From: Rhineura floridana
Taxonomy: Eukaryota > Chordata > Lepidosauria > Squamata > Rhineuridae
Direction of reading: 5' to 3'
Assembly: GCF_030035675.1 (NCBI RefSeq)
Contig: NC_084480.1
Location: 21,471,263 to 21,535,262, forward strand
Length of the DNA: 64,000 nt
The notes beneath the pieces are model-generated. The model saw only the letters and a list, made by a program, of their open reading frames with translations. It was not told the origin of the DNA and searched no databases. Positions 12,577 through 22,959 of this stretch are shown here, piece by piece. Position 1 is the stretch's first letter, and each line of letters opens with the position of its first letter. The translations under genes and the position numbers were made by a program.

Positions 12577-12812
12577 CTCCCAGATCTCCTGCCCTCCGGC
12601 CCCCACACGCACACACCACACATTCACACACGCACACAACTGAGAGGCCTTATAGCGACACCCCCCTCGCGCTCGCGCCCCCTCCGAAAAGCAGCAGAAT
12701 CCTTGTCCTTTGGCTGGCAGCGGCAGCGGCGGCGGCGGCGCCGCGACCCGAGCTTTTCCCCAGCTAGGACCGACCGACCCGCCAGCCAGCCAGCAGCCAG
12801 CCAGCCTCAGCA

Positions 12813-12835
12813 CCGCCGCCGCCGCCGCCGCCGCC
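12813..12835 (+). repeat. (CCG)n tract near the ONECUT2 start codon
   Basis: Eight CCG/GCC units 56-78 bases before the main ATG, preceded by CAGC-rich repeats (12781-12810). Such a tract could form stable leader RNA structure. Confidence 0.7.
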
Positions 12836-12881
12836 ATCCCCGCGAGCCGCCCGATCCCTGCCCAGCGCACCACCCCGCTCC

Positions 12882-12890
12882 ATGGACTGA
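12882..12890 (+). promoter_or_regulatory. Two-codon upstream ORF abutting the ONECUT2 start
   Basis: ATG GAC TGA encodes Met-Asp-stop, and its TGA is followed with zero spacing by the main ATG at 12891. The upstream ATG has T at -3 and G at +4 (middling context). The main ATG has T at -3 and A at +4 (weak context). Whether ribosomes start here, and whether it dampens or redirects initiation, is inference. Confidence 0.55.
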
Positions 12891-14100
12891 ATGAAGACTG
12901 CCTGTACCTCCTATCGATGCCTAACCAAAGAGCTGGACAGCTGCGCCATGAACCCGGAGCTGACAATGGAGACACTGGGCCCCTTGCACGGGCCCTCCAG
13001 CCATGAGCAAGAGCTGATGGGCAGCCCCAGCCCGCACCACCATCAGCCCTCCAGCCGGAGCGCCGGGGCGCTACGGGTCCACCCGCCGCCGCCGGGCCCT
13101 CCGCCGCCGCCTTCCCACCAGGACTTGGCGTCCGCCTCCTCACGCTCGGCCATGGTGACCAGCATGGCTTCTTTGCTGGACGGGGCAGGGGACTACCGGC
13201 CGGAGCTGTCCATCCCCTTGCACCACGCCATGAGCATGCCCTGCGACTCCTCGCCGCCCGGCATGAGCATGACCAGCACCTACACCACGCTGACGCCACT
13301 CCAGCCCTTGCCGCCCATCTCCACCGTCTCGGATAAGTTCCACCACCCGCACGCCCACCACCACCCGCACCACCCCCACGCCCACCACCACCACCACCAT
13401 CACCACCACCACCAGCGCCTCTCCGGCAACGTAAGCGGGAGCTTCACCCTCATGCGGGACGAGCGGGGTCTGCCGGCCATGAACAACCTCTACAGCCCCT
13501 ACAAGGAGATGCCCAGCATGGGACAGAGCCTCTCCCCGCTGGCGGGCACCCCTTTGGGCAACGGCCTGGGCTCCATCCACAACGCCCAGCAGGGCCTCCA
13601 GAGTTACGGCCCGTCGGGTCACGAGAAGATGCTGAGCCCCAACTTCGACGCCCACACGGCCATGCTGGCCAGGGGGGAGCAGCACCTCTCCCGCGGCCTG
13701 AGCACCCCGCCGGCCCCCATGATGTCTCACCTCAACGGAATGCACCACCCCAGCCACCCTGGCGGCCACCCTCAGTCCCACGGGCCCGTCTTGTCCTCCG
13801 GCCGGGAGAGGCCCCCCTCTTCTTCCTCGGGGGGCACCCAGGTCAACAACTCTGGCCAGCTGGAGGAGATCAACACCAAAGAAGTGGCGCAGAGAATCAC
13901 GGCCGAGCTGAAGCGCTACAGCATCCCCCAGGCCATTTTTGCCCAGAGGGTGCTGTGCCGTTCTCAGGGGACCCTTTCAGACCTTCTAAGGAACCCTAAA
14001 CCTTGGAGTAAACTGAAATCGGGCAGGGAGACCTTCAGGAGAATGTGGAAATGGCTGCAGGAACCCGAGTTCCAGAGGATGTCAGCCTTAAGGCTTGCCG
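12891..14100 (+). CDS. ONECUT2: ONECUT2 coding exon 1: N-terminal region and CUT domain
   Basis: This exon encodes residues 1-403 plus one base of codon 404 of One cut homeobox 2, a nuclear DNA-binding transcription factor used in liver, pancreas and neural development. The protein starts MKTACTSYRCLTKELDSCAM and shares the ONECUT2 hallmarks MNPELTMETLG, YRPELSIPLHHAMSM, SNTYTTLTPLQPLP-like text, SGSFTLMRDERGLPAMNNLY and KMLSPNFDAH. A proline run lies near residues 64-76 and a His10 run near residues 169-178. The CUT domain spans about residues 322-403 (LEEINTKEVAQRI to MSALRLA) and includes the conserved IPQAIFAQRVLCRSQGT core. The homeodomain is absent because it lies on exon 2. ATG 12891 matches the annotated human start; Met20 at 12948 is a possible alternative. 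As I recall it, the human protein has long glycine and alanine tracts that are missing here. The N-terminal extension and internal wording separate it from ONECUT1 and ONECUT3. Confidence 0.96.
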
Positions 14101-14106
14101 GTAAGT
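14101..14106 (+). other. ONECUT2: ONECUT2 intron 1 splice donor
   Basis: Exon end CTTGCCG is followed by GTAAGT, a full consensus donor. The break falls after the first base of the codon following RLA, as expected for human ONECUT2, where the next residues are ACKRKEQ. The reading frame continues past this point by chance and loses all similarity. Confidence 0.93.
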
Positions 14107-14383
14107 CTCCCTCTCTCTCTGGGTCCTTGGGGTGCCTTTCTGGAAGAGGAAGGCACCGCCGGCGGGTCTCCGGACGCTGCTCGCTCTCGCTGGGAGACGG
14201 CAGTCGCCGCGTCTGCTTGTCCCGCTGTCTCGGGGTCTTGGGGAGAGGTTGCCGGCGAGGGTGGGGGAATTGTGGGCGGCTTCCCTTCGGAGCTTTTGAA
14301 CTTGGCTGCCGAGGTGTCCCAAGAACCGACCTCCTTGGTTTTTCGCGATATGATGCTTAACAAGACAATCCCCTGGCAATGCC

Positions 14384-14384
<1 letters not shown>

Positions 14385-14445
<61 letters not shown>
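14385..14445. repeat. (TTA)n microsatellite
   Basis: About 20 uninterrupted TTA units 285 bp into intron 1. Confidence 0.95.
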
Positions 14446-14447
<2 letters not shown>

Positions 14448-14751
14448 TGTCTCTGATCTCGGTTTGGGTCTCTCTGTGTTTCTGTCGGTGCTAGAGGGCG
14501 ACACCTCTAAACAATCCCTGAGGTTTAAATCTCCGAGCAGGAATGATCCAAAATAAAAACACTGTCTCGTGTTGTCTTTTGACTGATCGACTCTGTGTGT
14601 GGACGGAGAGAGGCTGTACACATTCTCTCTCAGGAAAGTTCCCTGGAGGAGGAGGAGGAATTGCTCTCTCCCCTGATCAGCTTTTAGGACGTGTGGGGAG
14701 CGGTGGAAGAGGAGGAGGAGAAGGCACCCTCAGCTTTGTGTATGCTTTAAA

Positions 14752-14892
14752 CAGGGGTAGCCAACGTGGTGCCCTCGAGATGGTGTTGGGCTGCGACTCC
14801 CATCGTCCCTGACCATTGGCCATGCTGGCTGGGGCTGATGGGAGTTGGAATGCAACTACATCTAAAGGGCACCATGTTGGCGATCCCTACTT
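14752..14892. repeat. Palindromic MITE (CAGGGGTGGGGAACC family)
   Basis: CAGGGGTAGCCAACGTGGTGC at the left pairs with GGGCACCATGTTGGCGATCC at the right. Inner arms are CGACTCCCATC and GATGGGAGTTGG around CATTGGCCATGCTGGCTGG. This family recurs at 26.9, 47.0, 51.1, 54.5 and 63.8 kb. It is almost the only interspersed repeat between 10.6 and 19 kb. Confidence 0.75.
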
Positions 14893-15969
14893 TGAAAGGG
14901 CAGCGCCTTTCCCGGCTCAAATCTTTGGGTGCTCTTGTATTGATGTGTGTGTCTTACGTTTGAAACCTAACGCAAAACCACAGCTTTCGTCTTCGCCAGG
15001 AACCAAGGGGCTTGCAAAACAAATTTAAGAAAGCGTGTGGTTGTGTGTGGAGGTGGAGACCTTCCATCCTCCACCGCCACCCCTTTCCCCAGATATGTGT
15101 GTGTATCGTGTAAAAGTCATCATCGGTGGAAAGGGACAATCAAAACCGACGTTTGGTCTGTGAAAAATGAGGCGCCGAGAATTTCAGCTGCCAGCAAAAT
15201 GCATCCGAAAGCTTTGAGACTCTTTGGGGTCGGAAGGAGGGGGGAAAGGGAGCTCTTTTCTGCAGAACAAATTGGATATATTCGAGCGGGGAGGTGAGTG
15301 GAGGGAGAGAGAACAATCACAATTTTTTAAATTTTATTTTCTCGGTATATTGTTCTTTTGATGTGTGCCGAGTTGTTTGCGGGCGTCCTCTAGTGGCAAC
15401 TAAGAGAAGACTTCTGCTCCTCTATTGTTCTAAAGATGGCAAGACATTTCGTCCATTAAGGTGTGCTAGGCGTGCAATGAAAAATATCACAGTACGGATT
15501 GTTGACAAATGAATCACCAGGAGAAAAGCAGGCACGGAAATAGGACCGGCAGTCCTTCTTCCCAAATTATGCGGAATGGGCTAAAGCTTGGAGACGCCAG
15601 AAGGGAATGAAGCTTTCGAAAATGAATTAATAAATCGTTTATGTATGCGTTAAAAGGGGGGAACTGATTGCACCATTATTTCGATGTTTAGCGATTGTAC
15701 AATCTGATATGGGGGGCGTGGAGAAGAATTCACCTATCATCTTTTCATCGCCCCCCATCACAATGCAGGTAGACACCCAAGGCTACATCCAGCGGAGAGT
15801 GTGGTTTCTAGTACATGGAGATCTATTGTTTCATATACTTGTTCCAGCGGGACATTTTTAAACATTCTCACAACGCCTCTAATGTCGTCGTCGAATGTTT
15901 ACAAACGCATTTAATAAAAGAAATCCCTCCTCCTTTTTTTCCCTGGCAATTGCCTCGTTCACCTGTAGT

Positions 15970-16017
15970 TTGATTGATTCTGGTCTGTTGCAATTAATCG
16001 TTGGCTCGTATTGATTA
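15970..16017. promoter_or_regulatory. Cluster of ONECUT/homeobox-type binding words
   Basis: Within 48 bp lie TTGATTGATT (15970), CAATTAATCG (15991) and TATTGATTAG (16009). The ONECUT site core is ATTGAT/ATCAAT, and the last word matches a long ONECUT consensus except for one base. The block sits in repeat-free intron 1.9 kb after the donor. An autoregulatory enhancer is possible but unproven. Confidence 0.35.
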
Positions 16018-16085
16018 GCAGAAGGGAAGGCTACGCAGGGATACCATTTTCGCAGAGATGACTCTTCGCTTCCAAAATTCTTCCT

Positions 16086-16118
16086 TACCCCCACCCCTAC
16101 CCCTACCCCCACCCCTAT
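16086..16118 (-). repeat. C-rich (CCCCTA)-like tract, potential G-quadruplex
   Basis: Five runs of four or five C separated by A or TA on the + strand. The minus strand therefore has five G4-5 runs with 1-2 base loops, enough for an intramolecular G-quadruplex. It resembles vertebrate telomere sequence only superficially. Confidence 0.6.
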
Positions 16119-18289
16119 CTTTGGCTCATACCTACCTACCAAGGGGTTGACTAGACATTTCAAATCCCCCCCGGAGGGGGCGGGGAGAGGAGCGGGTGCT
16201 TGTTTCTGACACCTCTCCGGTGATTTATTATTAATTAGCATTCCTGCTTGCCTAATTATGAGCCAGTGGAAAACTAATGCAGGAGAGAAAGCGCGTGGGG
16301 GGAGAAGAATGTTTTGCCTTGCTGGTGAGGCTGGGAGTATGGCTATATCCTTTGTTCGTGTGTGTGTGTGTGTGCATTGTCACTTCTCCCCCCCCCCCAA
16401 CAAGACAGTTTGGAAACACCACGTATCCAAAGATGAGCTCCGCTTCCCCCTCCCCTTTTCTCATTGGATCTTACGGACGATAATTAACGTGAGAACCGTC
16501 TGAATTGGTCTATCGATCCGCCGGTTGCGTGGTGTCCCCCTTTTTAATAGCAAGATTGTTCGCCTTAATAAAGCAAAGCGCTGAGAACGCCGGGGAGAGC
16601 CGCCTGTCCGGCTTAGCGTTTGTGTTTTCTTTTGGTTTAGCACAGCCTTATTTTGGAATGGGGGGCTGGGCTGGGCTGGGGGACCCAGAACCTTTTCTGA
16701 TTCTCAAAGAATGGATTTAAGCAGAGTAGAAGGAATTTCAGGATGGAGGGGAATTGCATCCATAATTCTCGTGTTTTTTTAGGATTTAAGTCCTCAGTAC
16801 TCTTATTTGGAAGGAAATCCTACTGGTTTCAATGGGATTACCCGCCCATATTGGGGTTAGGAGCTGATATTTTGAAACTTTTAAAAATAAAAATAAAACA
16901 TCCGACCTTCAAAGCTGCCCCATTATTCAAAAACCAGGGGTGTAAAGGGTAACCATAGATGAAAAATAAATCCTTGCCTATGGGATATCTTGAGGTCAAG
17001 ATACTGTCATGTCACAAACATATTGGGGCGTGCGATTCTATTTGGGTTGTACTTTTAACTTACCTAGGAGTAAGCCCCACTGATCACAGTTATACTTACT
17101 TCTGAGTAAACGTATTTAGGCTTGTGCTGCTAGGCGGCTGTCTTGCATCTCTCATCTAAATTCATTACACAAAATAGGGCCCATTGAAATCAATGAGGCT
17201 TCCTTCCAGGGCGTGCAAAAATCTTGATTATTTGAGCGGATTTCTGATTTTGCCACACGGAGCGGTTATAATTGCTCTCAATGATATGCGGGTTGCATAA
17301 GGGGTGTGTGCGTCCTAACTCGGCGCAACACATTCAAATGCTTCGGCTCAGTGTTGGATGTGGATCCGTCGTTGCCTTCGAATTCGCCCTGACATACCTG
17401 TTGCAAAGCAGCTTAAGGAGTTCTCCTTGGTGCATAGATAGCCAATGCTGCCAATATTACCAAATTCACCCAAATTCAAGTTTGTGTACTGGGAAATTCC
17501 TGGTTCTATAAGGATCCGATTTAGGGAGTAAATATATCATGGGCTCTCCACGGTAGCTGCAAAGATCCGCAAAAGTGTTTTTTTTGGGGGGGGGAGAGAA
17601 CAAAAGCCCTCTTTCTATGAATTATTAAAAGAATTCTGGGTGCTTATCGAGAGCTGGGGGAATAACTGGAGCGGGAGAGGATTGCCAAGCACACTCTGAT
17701 TTGGGTTGGTTAGGCAAGAATTGGAGCCTGGTAGCAGCGAAGGAAAACAAGGGGCTTGATTAAATATGCCACTGAGGCTTCTTTCATATTTCATGTGAAA
17801 TATTCTGCGTATTTCACGGGATGAGTATTGGTGGGAAATCCACCCTTTGGTCTTGTCAATTTCGCAGCAGCGTCCTGTGTATTCGGGAGAGAAAGTCTAG
17901 TCAATTTCAAGAGCCGCCTTTGAGTGATGAGGAAGGGGGTTTGGTTTTTCTCTGTCCTTTTCTCTTGGAGCTATTAAAAATTCATGTTCAACCCCCACAG
18001 GGCGAGATGGGCCGCTGTGCTGGGGTGATTTCTTTACATATTTAATGTCTATTTAGGCTGTTGTCCCGAGCAGAAACCCGCCTGTAAAATAAAACAAAAC
18101 ACACAATAAATGTTTTAAAAAGCAGGGAGCGTCGGTCTGTGGCACTTGATCGGATTTTAAAATTAAAATAAAGAATTCACACACAAAGACGCGAACACAG
18201 ACGTTTCTAGCTGCCTTTCTGAGCTGGGATGGTGAACGCGTAACCACCATTAGGTCGGCCTGCCCTCGCTGGGAGAACACGCCAGTTAA

Positions 18290-18960
18290 TTGTTTTCACC
18301 TTTGCGATAAATATCACTTATGCAAAAGTAGACGACGACGCTCTCTCCCCTCACTTCCTCACTGTCCCCCCCCCCCGTCCCTAAATATAACGATTTTCAA
18401 TTAGAGGAAGCAACATCACAGGAAGGGGGAGTAGAGAGGACCAGATAATCTCTGCAACGTATGCATTGATTATATGTGTGTATGTGTGGCTATATTTTAC
18501 ACGCACACACTTCGCTAGATCGTCAGCAATCCGAGAAGGCATTCGGGGGGATTTCATGATGCCTGGATCGCTTCCTTCCACTCCTGCGCGGCGCTGATTA
18601 TTAATGAGCAGCAACATTTTCCCACAGTTTCCGACAAAGGCGAATATTAGTGCTATCAGGAAGCTATCATTTCGATTAACACCCGGTGTTTCTTAATTAC
18701 CATTCCCTCATTTGCCCTCCCCGTCTCCCTCTGGGAAGGAGGGGGGGGGGAGAGAGACCTTCAGTGCCTGCAGACATTTTCTCCTCTCCTTATGGCTCCT
18801 TCTAAATGTGCGGTGGACGTTGCGCAATTCTAGAGCATCAGATGATGTGTGCCTAATTGGCACAGGAGCACATGGCCGAGTTCCCACTTAGATCAATGCA
18901 AATGCTTCTGTTTGCAAACAGGACTCTGGCCTCACCTCCCCTTTCCCAGCCATCTTGTAC
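18290..18960. promoter_or_regulatory. Candidate conserved non-coding element in intron 1
   Basis: Repeat-free sequence dense in homeobox-like words: GCTGATTATTAATGAGCAGC near 18591, TTCGATTAACACCCGGTGTT near 18671, CCTAATTGGCAC near 18852 and ATCAATGCAAATGC near 18893, the last containing an octamer-like ATGCAAAT. A poly-C run at 18367 and a G run at 18742 interrupt it. The enhancer call rests on composition and lack of repeats only. Confidence 0.35.
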
Positions 18961-19941
18961 AATATTTTCTTTCTTTTTTATAATAATCTGTTTGTTTTTC
19001 TTTGGGATTTATTTTTGTTGACCTTGCTGTCCTAAGGACCTTTAAATGATAATTTGGCTGTCCAGCTGAACTGAGCTATGAGAAGCACACTCATGAACAA
19101 GTACCTTGCAGGGAAACAATGGGGTCTGGAGTTCTGTTACATGTTCCAAGTCATTCTAATGCCGAAGGAGAAGGTCATACAAGAATAATTAATTGTGGGA
19201 TATCCATATCATATAATATGAGAGGGCATACTTAAGCACCTCTGAAGTCTCCTTGAAATCAGTGGGAGAGCCTTTGTATGCTTCACTTATCTCACACTGG
19301 AACCAGTGGGACTTGAGAATGTTTAACAGTGGTAGCAGCATCCTTGCGCGTGTTTTTTCATTAAATATATACTTGTTTATAGCTCTCTGCTATCTGCAGC
19401 TTCTTTTTTTGCTACGATTGTAATTCTTATATCGCCTTGCAGTTTTATACCATTAACTGGCTCAAGAATCATAGGAATCTGAATATAGAGTGCATTTAAG
19501 AGATGGGGGACAGAAAATGCTGGGATCTTCTTCAGTGCAAGGTGGGAACTGCACAAAGGCAATGCAAGCATCATCATTATGAAACATACAGATTAGTGAA
19601 CACAACTGTAATCCATTAGTGAAATGTAATCATCTGGGAATGTGTCTGGCACACTTACCATTGAAAGAATCTAGTAGTGTCCTTACACACCTCTGACTTA
19701 TTTTTATGGAGCTTTTGCAGGAGCATCTACCAGTGGATTATGTTCATACATTTTGGATAATATTTACAAAATAGGCTTATTCCCAATAATATATATCTGA
19801 CTTCTGCAACCAGACCTTTTTTTTAAAAAAAAATAATTAAGCTCCAATCCACATACTATCAAAGTCAGTGACCAAACACTATTTAAATAGTTGTGGAGCT
19901 CACCCTTAACTAAGAGTGCAATGAAATTTCATTTCATTTCA

Positions 19942-20110
19942 ATTAAGAGTGCAATCCTACATGCACTTCCTTTGGAGTTAGTCCTACTGAATTCATTGAT
20001 ACCTATTTCTGAGTCATTTTTAATAGTCCTTACACATCTGTATCAGTGGACACAATCCAAGAGAGTGTTAAGCATACTTGAAATCAATGAGCTGAAGCAT
20101 GCTTAACAGC
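19942..20110. repeat. Decayed palindromic AGTAAGTCC-family repeats
   Basis: AGAGTGCAATCCTACATGC, GGAGTTAGTCCTACTGAATTC and CCTATTTCTGAGTCA reproduce one unit. A second, weaker unit follows to 20110. Confidence 0.5.
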
Positions 20111-20347
20111 TACATTTCAACACTGTTTAGAAGCAGAGTGCTATTATAATACACCAATACAGAGAGAACACTATAGCAATAATAATTACCACAAGAATAA
20201 CGATAATGGCTAGTCTTCTGACAGTAGAGTAATGCACATTGTGGCTAATATTTTTTAACAACAAACTTATTTATCATTGTATATTTGCATCTACATGCGT
20301 GCACTGTAATCCTGATATTAAAAATGTGACATGCTTAAAGAAATAAG

Positions 20348-20410
20348 CAGTGGAGACTAGTGGCTCTGATGTCAGTGGGACAGTGAATCTGCTCCGGTTT
20401 TCATCCAAAC
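20348..20410 (+). repeat. Half copy of the CAGTGGAGACTGGTGGCTC foldback MITE
   Basis: CAGTGGAGACTAGTGGCTC, ATGTCAGTGGGACAGTGAAT and CCGGTTTTCATCC match the left arm of the complete foldback at 28802-28991. Confidence 0.55.
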
Positions 20411-20569
20411 TTTCCAGAAGCTCCTTATTTCTCCATTGGAAATAAGCTTCTGCACATAAATAGTTCTAGATGTGATCCTTCCATGAAAAAGTGTGCAGTG
20501 CAGGAGGAGAGAGAAAGTAAGGAGTTAGCCAAATTGCCACTATCAAACAGATGATTAGTACTCATCACT

Positions 20570-20965
20570 AGGCCTGATGGAGAAATTTGTTTGGTCAAAA
20601 CTCCCATATCTACACTTTCCAAACAAATATACAAACTGAAATATAGCTGTCCTTCAATATTTGCACATATCCAAAACTGGGCATGCAGTTCTCTGACCGA
20701 AAAAGGCATACAAAAGTGTATATACTAGGGGAAAATTGCTCCAAAAATGCATTTAACCTGGACATAACATACAAAAATGACTTGTATATATAAGAGAAAA
20801 TTGCAAGAAAAATATCCATATTAGACAAAAGTGTGTATGGTTTTTCATGCAAATAGCTTGTTGTTTTTTAATAAATTTGCAAACTGATGCTGAAATAGAG
20901 AGAACTGAACCTAAGGTTGGAAAAATAAAAAACAGAGACTGAAATTGACAGATCCATCTGTCCCT
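20570..20965 (-). repeat. AT-rich DNA-transposon-like repeat (TAGGGATGGGC-ended family)
   Basis: Read on the minus strand it begins TAGGGACAGATGGATCTGTC and ends near CATCAGGCCTAGTG, with internal TTTGCAAATTTAT and AGCAATTTTCCCCTAGT words. The same layout recurs at 38.98, 51.94, 53.27 and 60.8 kb. Its TIR-like TAGGG ends suggest a non-autonomous DNA transposon. Confidence 0.55.
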
Positions 20966-21904
20966 ACTCATTACTTGTTGATTCCCCTACTTGACTCAGA
21001 AGGCAATAAGACCTGTCCCACCTAGCAGCATTGACTATCCACTTTGTGGAAAGGTCTTTGCGCTCAGCAGTGAATTCAGTAGCGTGCCTGTATGCATAAT
21101 ATGTGTCTCCATCTTTTTTAGCCACATCAAAGAGAACATTCCAAAATTTGTCTGGATTTGTGTATGCATTAGCCTCTGACCATTATTTATTCTGTAATCA
21201 TTGTAACATACCATGAGAGAGAGAGAAAGTTTGGAGTACCTATTCATATTAAAGTTTGTATAAGGCTTTATAACAAAACACACAGCTCTCCTTCCCTATA
21301 TAAGCCATCTTGCCATTCCATAGCATCCAGTACTATATTCTGTATTTTTGTCAGGTTGTTAAAATACCATTTCTTTTAATCATATACATTGGTGCACATA
21401 ATATCTGTGTGCATAGCTACAGCAAAGAATAACACTAGAATATGCACCAAGAGTTGGATGGTTTGTCAAATTACCATGTGACATTCAGCTCCTACCCTGT
21501 CACTCTTTCTGTGCTCTTCCTTTTTCCTCCAGGCTCCTTCAGCTTACCCTAAAAAGCTACCTCTGTCTCTTGGGCATATGTGAGGTTTCACTCCTAGCCA
21601 GACTGACATTTTTTTCTTTCCTCACAGGAACTGAACAGGGACCACAGACATTCTGACTGTTTTGTTCTCTGAGTGATTGGAATGTTTATGAACATTCTTT
21701 GTCATGACAATACTCAGCCAATACTCAGCCAATTCATTGCCACAAAAACTGTCAGAAAATTCATTGCCAAAAGTGTTTATTAATAATTTATTAATATAGT
21801 TTATTAATAATCTGCCTTTAACCAGTGCATTGAATACATTTAAATAATATGCATATTACCAAAAAACAACATATGGTTGTTTTTCAGACCTTGAAATGAT
21901 TTAG

Positions 21905-21992
21905 AATTTACAGAGCAATCTACTCAACTAAACTCCACTGAGTTCAATGGGAGTTACTCCCAGATAAGTGTGCAGAGGATTGCACCCTTGAC
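21905..21992. repeat. Palindromic AGTAAGTCC-family repeat
   Basis: GAGCAATCTACTCAACTAA and CAATGGGAGTTACTCCCAG, then ATAAGTGTGCAGAGGATTGC, reproduce both arms. Confidence 0.7.
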
Positions 21993-22504
21993 AGACAAAA
22001 GTTACTTCCCATTGTTGATATCTTGGACATACATAGACTCTCTTTTTTTCTTTACTTGTTAGAATAACACAGCAGAATAAAAAAAGAGCCTGGAGGGGGA
22101 GTTAACATGTGTGCCCCTAACTTTCAGCCTCGCTGATTCAAAAATGGCCCTCGCCCATAAAAATTGGTCTGTCACCAATTAATCTACTAGGGGACGAAAT
22201 CCAAGTGCATTCACTTAGGGAGGAAGGGTTGCAGCCAGGCTAACTTCTTACTGAACCATACCTAGAATTGGGCTGTAAAGCTTTCGTTGGCTAATCTAAT
22301 GATCAAACTGATTAAAGCTTGCTGCCCTTGTATATCAGCTTTTAGCTGATTGGAAAGGTTTTGATTTACTGCTGACGATAATCAAATATATATATTATCC
22401 CATCTTGTCTCCCAGTGTGAGTACTTTTTAAATGCGGACAGCTGACTCTCTGCATCAGGCTATGCCATGCTGGGGCATGCTATATGGTGTGCGCATACTG
22501 GGAA

Positions 22505-22660
22505 GAGGCCATGGCTCAGTAGTAGAACACATGTTTTGCATAGAGGAAGTCCAAGGTCCGATCCTTGGCGTATTCTGTTAGAATGTTGACAGGCTCAGAA
22601 AACTCCTCCCTGAAATCTTGGGAAGCCACAGCCTGCCAGAACAGACAGCAGTGAGCTTAG
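22505..22660 (+). repeat. tRNA SINE, GGCTCAGTGGTAGAGCA type
   Basis: Box A-like ATGGCTCAGTAGTAGAACA and box B-like GGTCCGATCC head, with diverged CTCCTCCCTGAAATCTTGG body. The characteristic CAGTATAAGGCAGCTTCC tail of this family is lost or unrecognisable. Confidence 0.6.
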
Positions 22661-22959
22661 AATGACCAGGTGGAAGCCAGTCCATTAGGGCAAGTGGGCC
22701 CTACCAACCTCAATCTGCCCTCAACCAGCCCCCACCCACTTACCTTCTTACTTACAACTAGCCCACAAGATGGCACAGCCTGTCATCTTTCTCCTCTTCA
22801 GCCTCACTGTTGCCCTAATAGAACTTTCAGTTAGGGCTTAGTTAGTTGGCTCTGCCTGTCATTGGCTGTGGCTCCACCTACTGTTGGGCTCCCTGCCTTC
22901 CACCCCACCAGTCCCAATGGGCACCATGCACCACTGGAACGACCTATTGCCTTAACTTG

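Larger units (their letters stand above)
11150..14350 (+). promoter_or_regulatory. ONECUT2 CpG island and promoter region
   Basis: CpG dinucleotides and GC content rise sharply here and fall after about 14.35 kb, and the island covers all of coding exon 1. Apart from CT and GC-rich simple repeats it holds no interspersed element. Homeobox transcription-factor genes usually have such unmethylated islands. The transcription start cannot be fixed from sequence alone; candidates are near the TATA-like words at 11217 and 11867, or TATA-less starts in the GC-rich 12.1-12.8 kb part. Confidence 0.75.

Noticed and set aside
12046-13299. 417-codon minus-strand frame across the promoter and exon 1
   Set aside because: Arg/Ala/Glu-Arg-rich shadow of the GC-rich exon and CT repeats, with no recognisable protein.
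13140-13781. 213-codon minus-strand frame inside exon 1
   Set aside because: Val/His-rich antisense shadow of the ONECUT2 coding sequence, including the His10 run read backwards.
14101-14360. Read-through extension of the ONECUT2 frame beyond the donor
   Set aside because: Similarity to ONECUT2 stops exactly at the GTAAGT donor, and the extension is low-complexity Gly/Arg/Ser.
14088-14621. Minus-strand frame with a long Asn run
   Set aside because: The run is the TTA microsatellite read in reverse; no gene.
16086-16118. Interstitial telomere repeat
   Set aside because: Units are mostly CCCCTA or CCCCCA with irregular spacing, not CCCTAA arrays.
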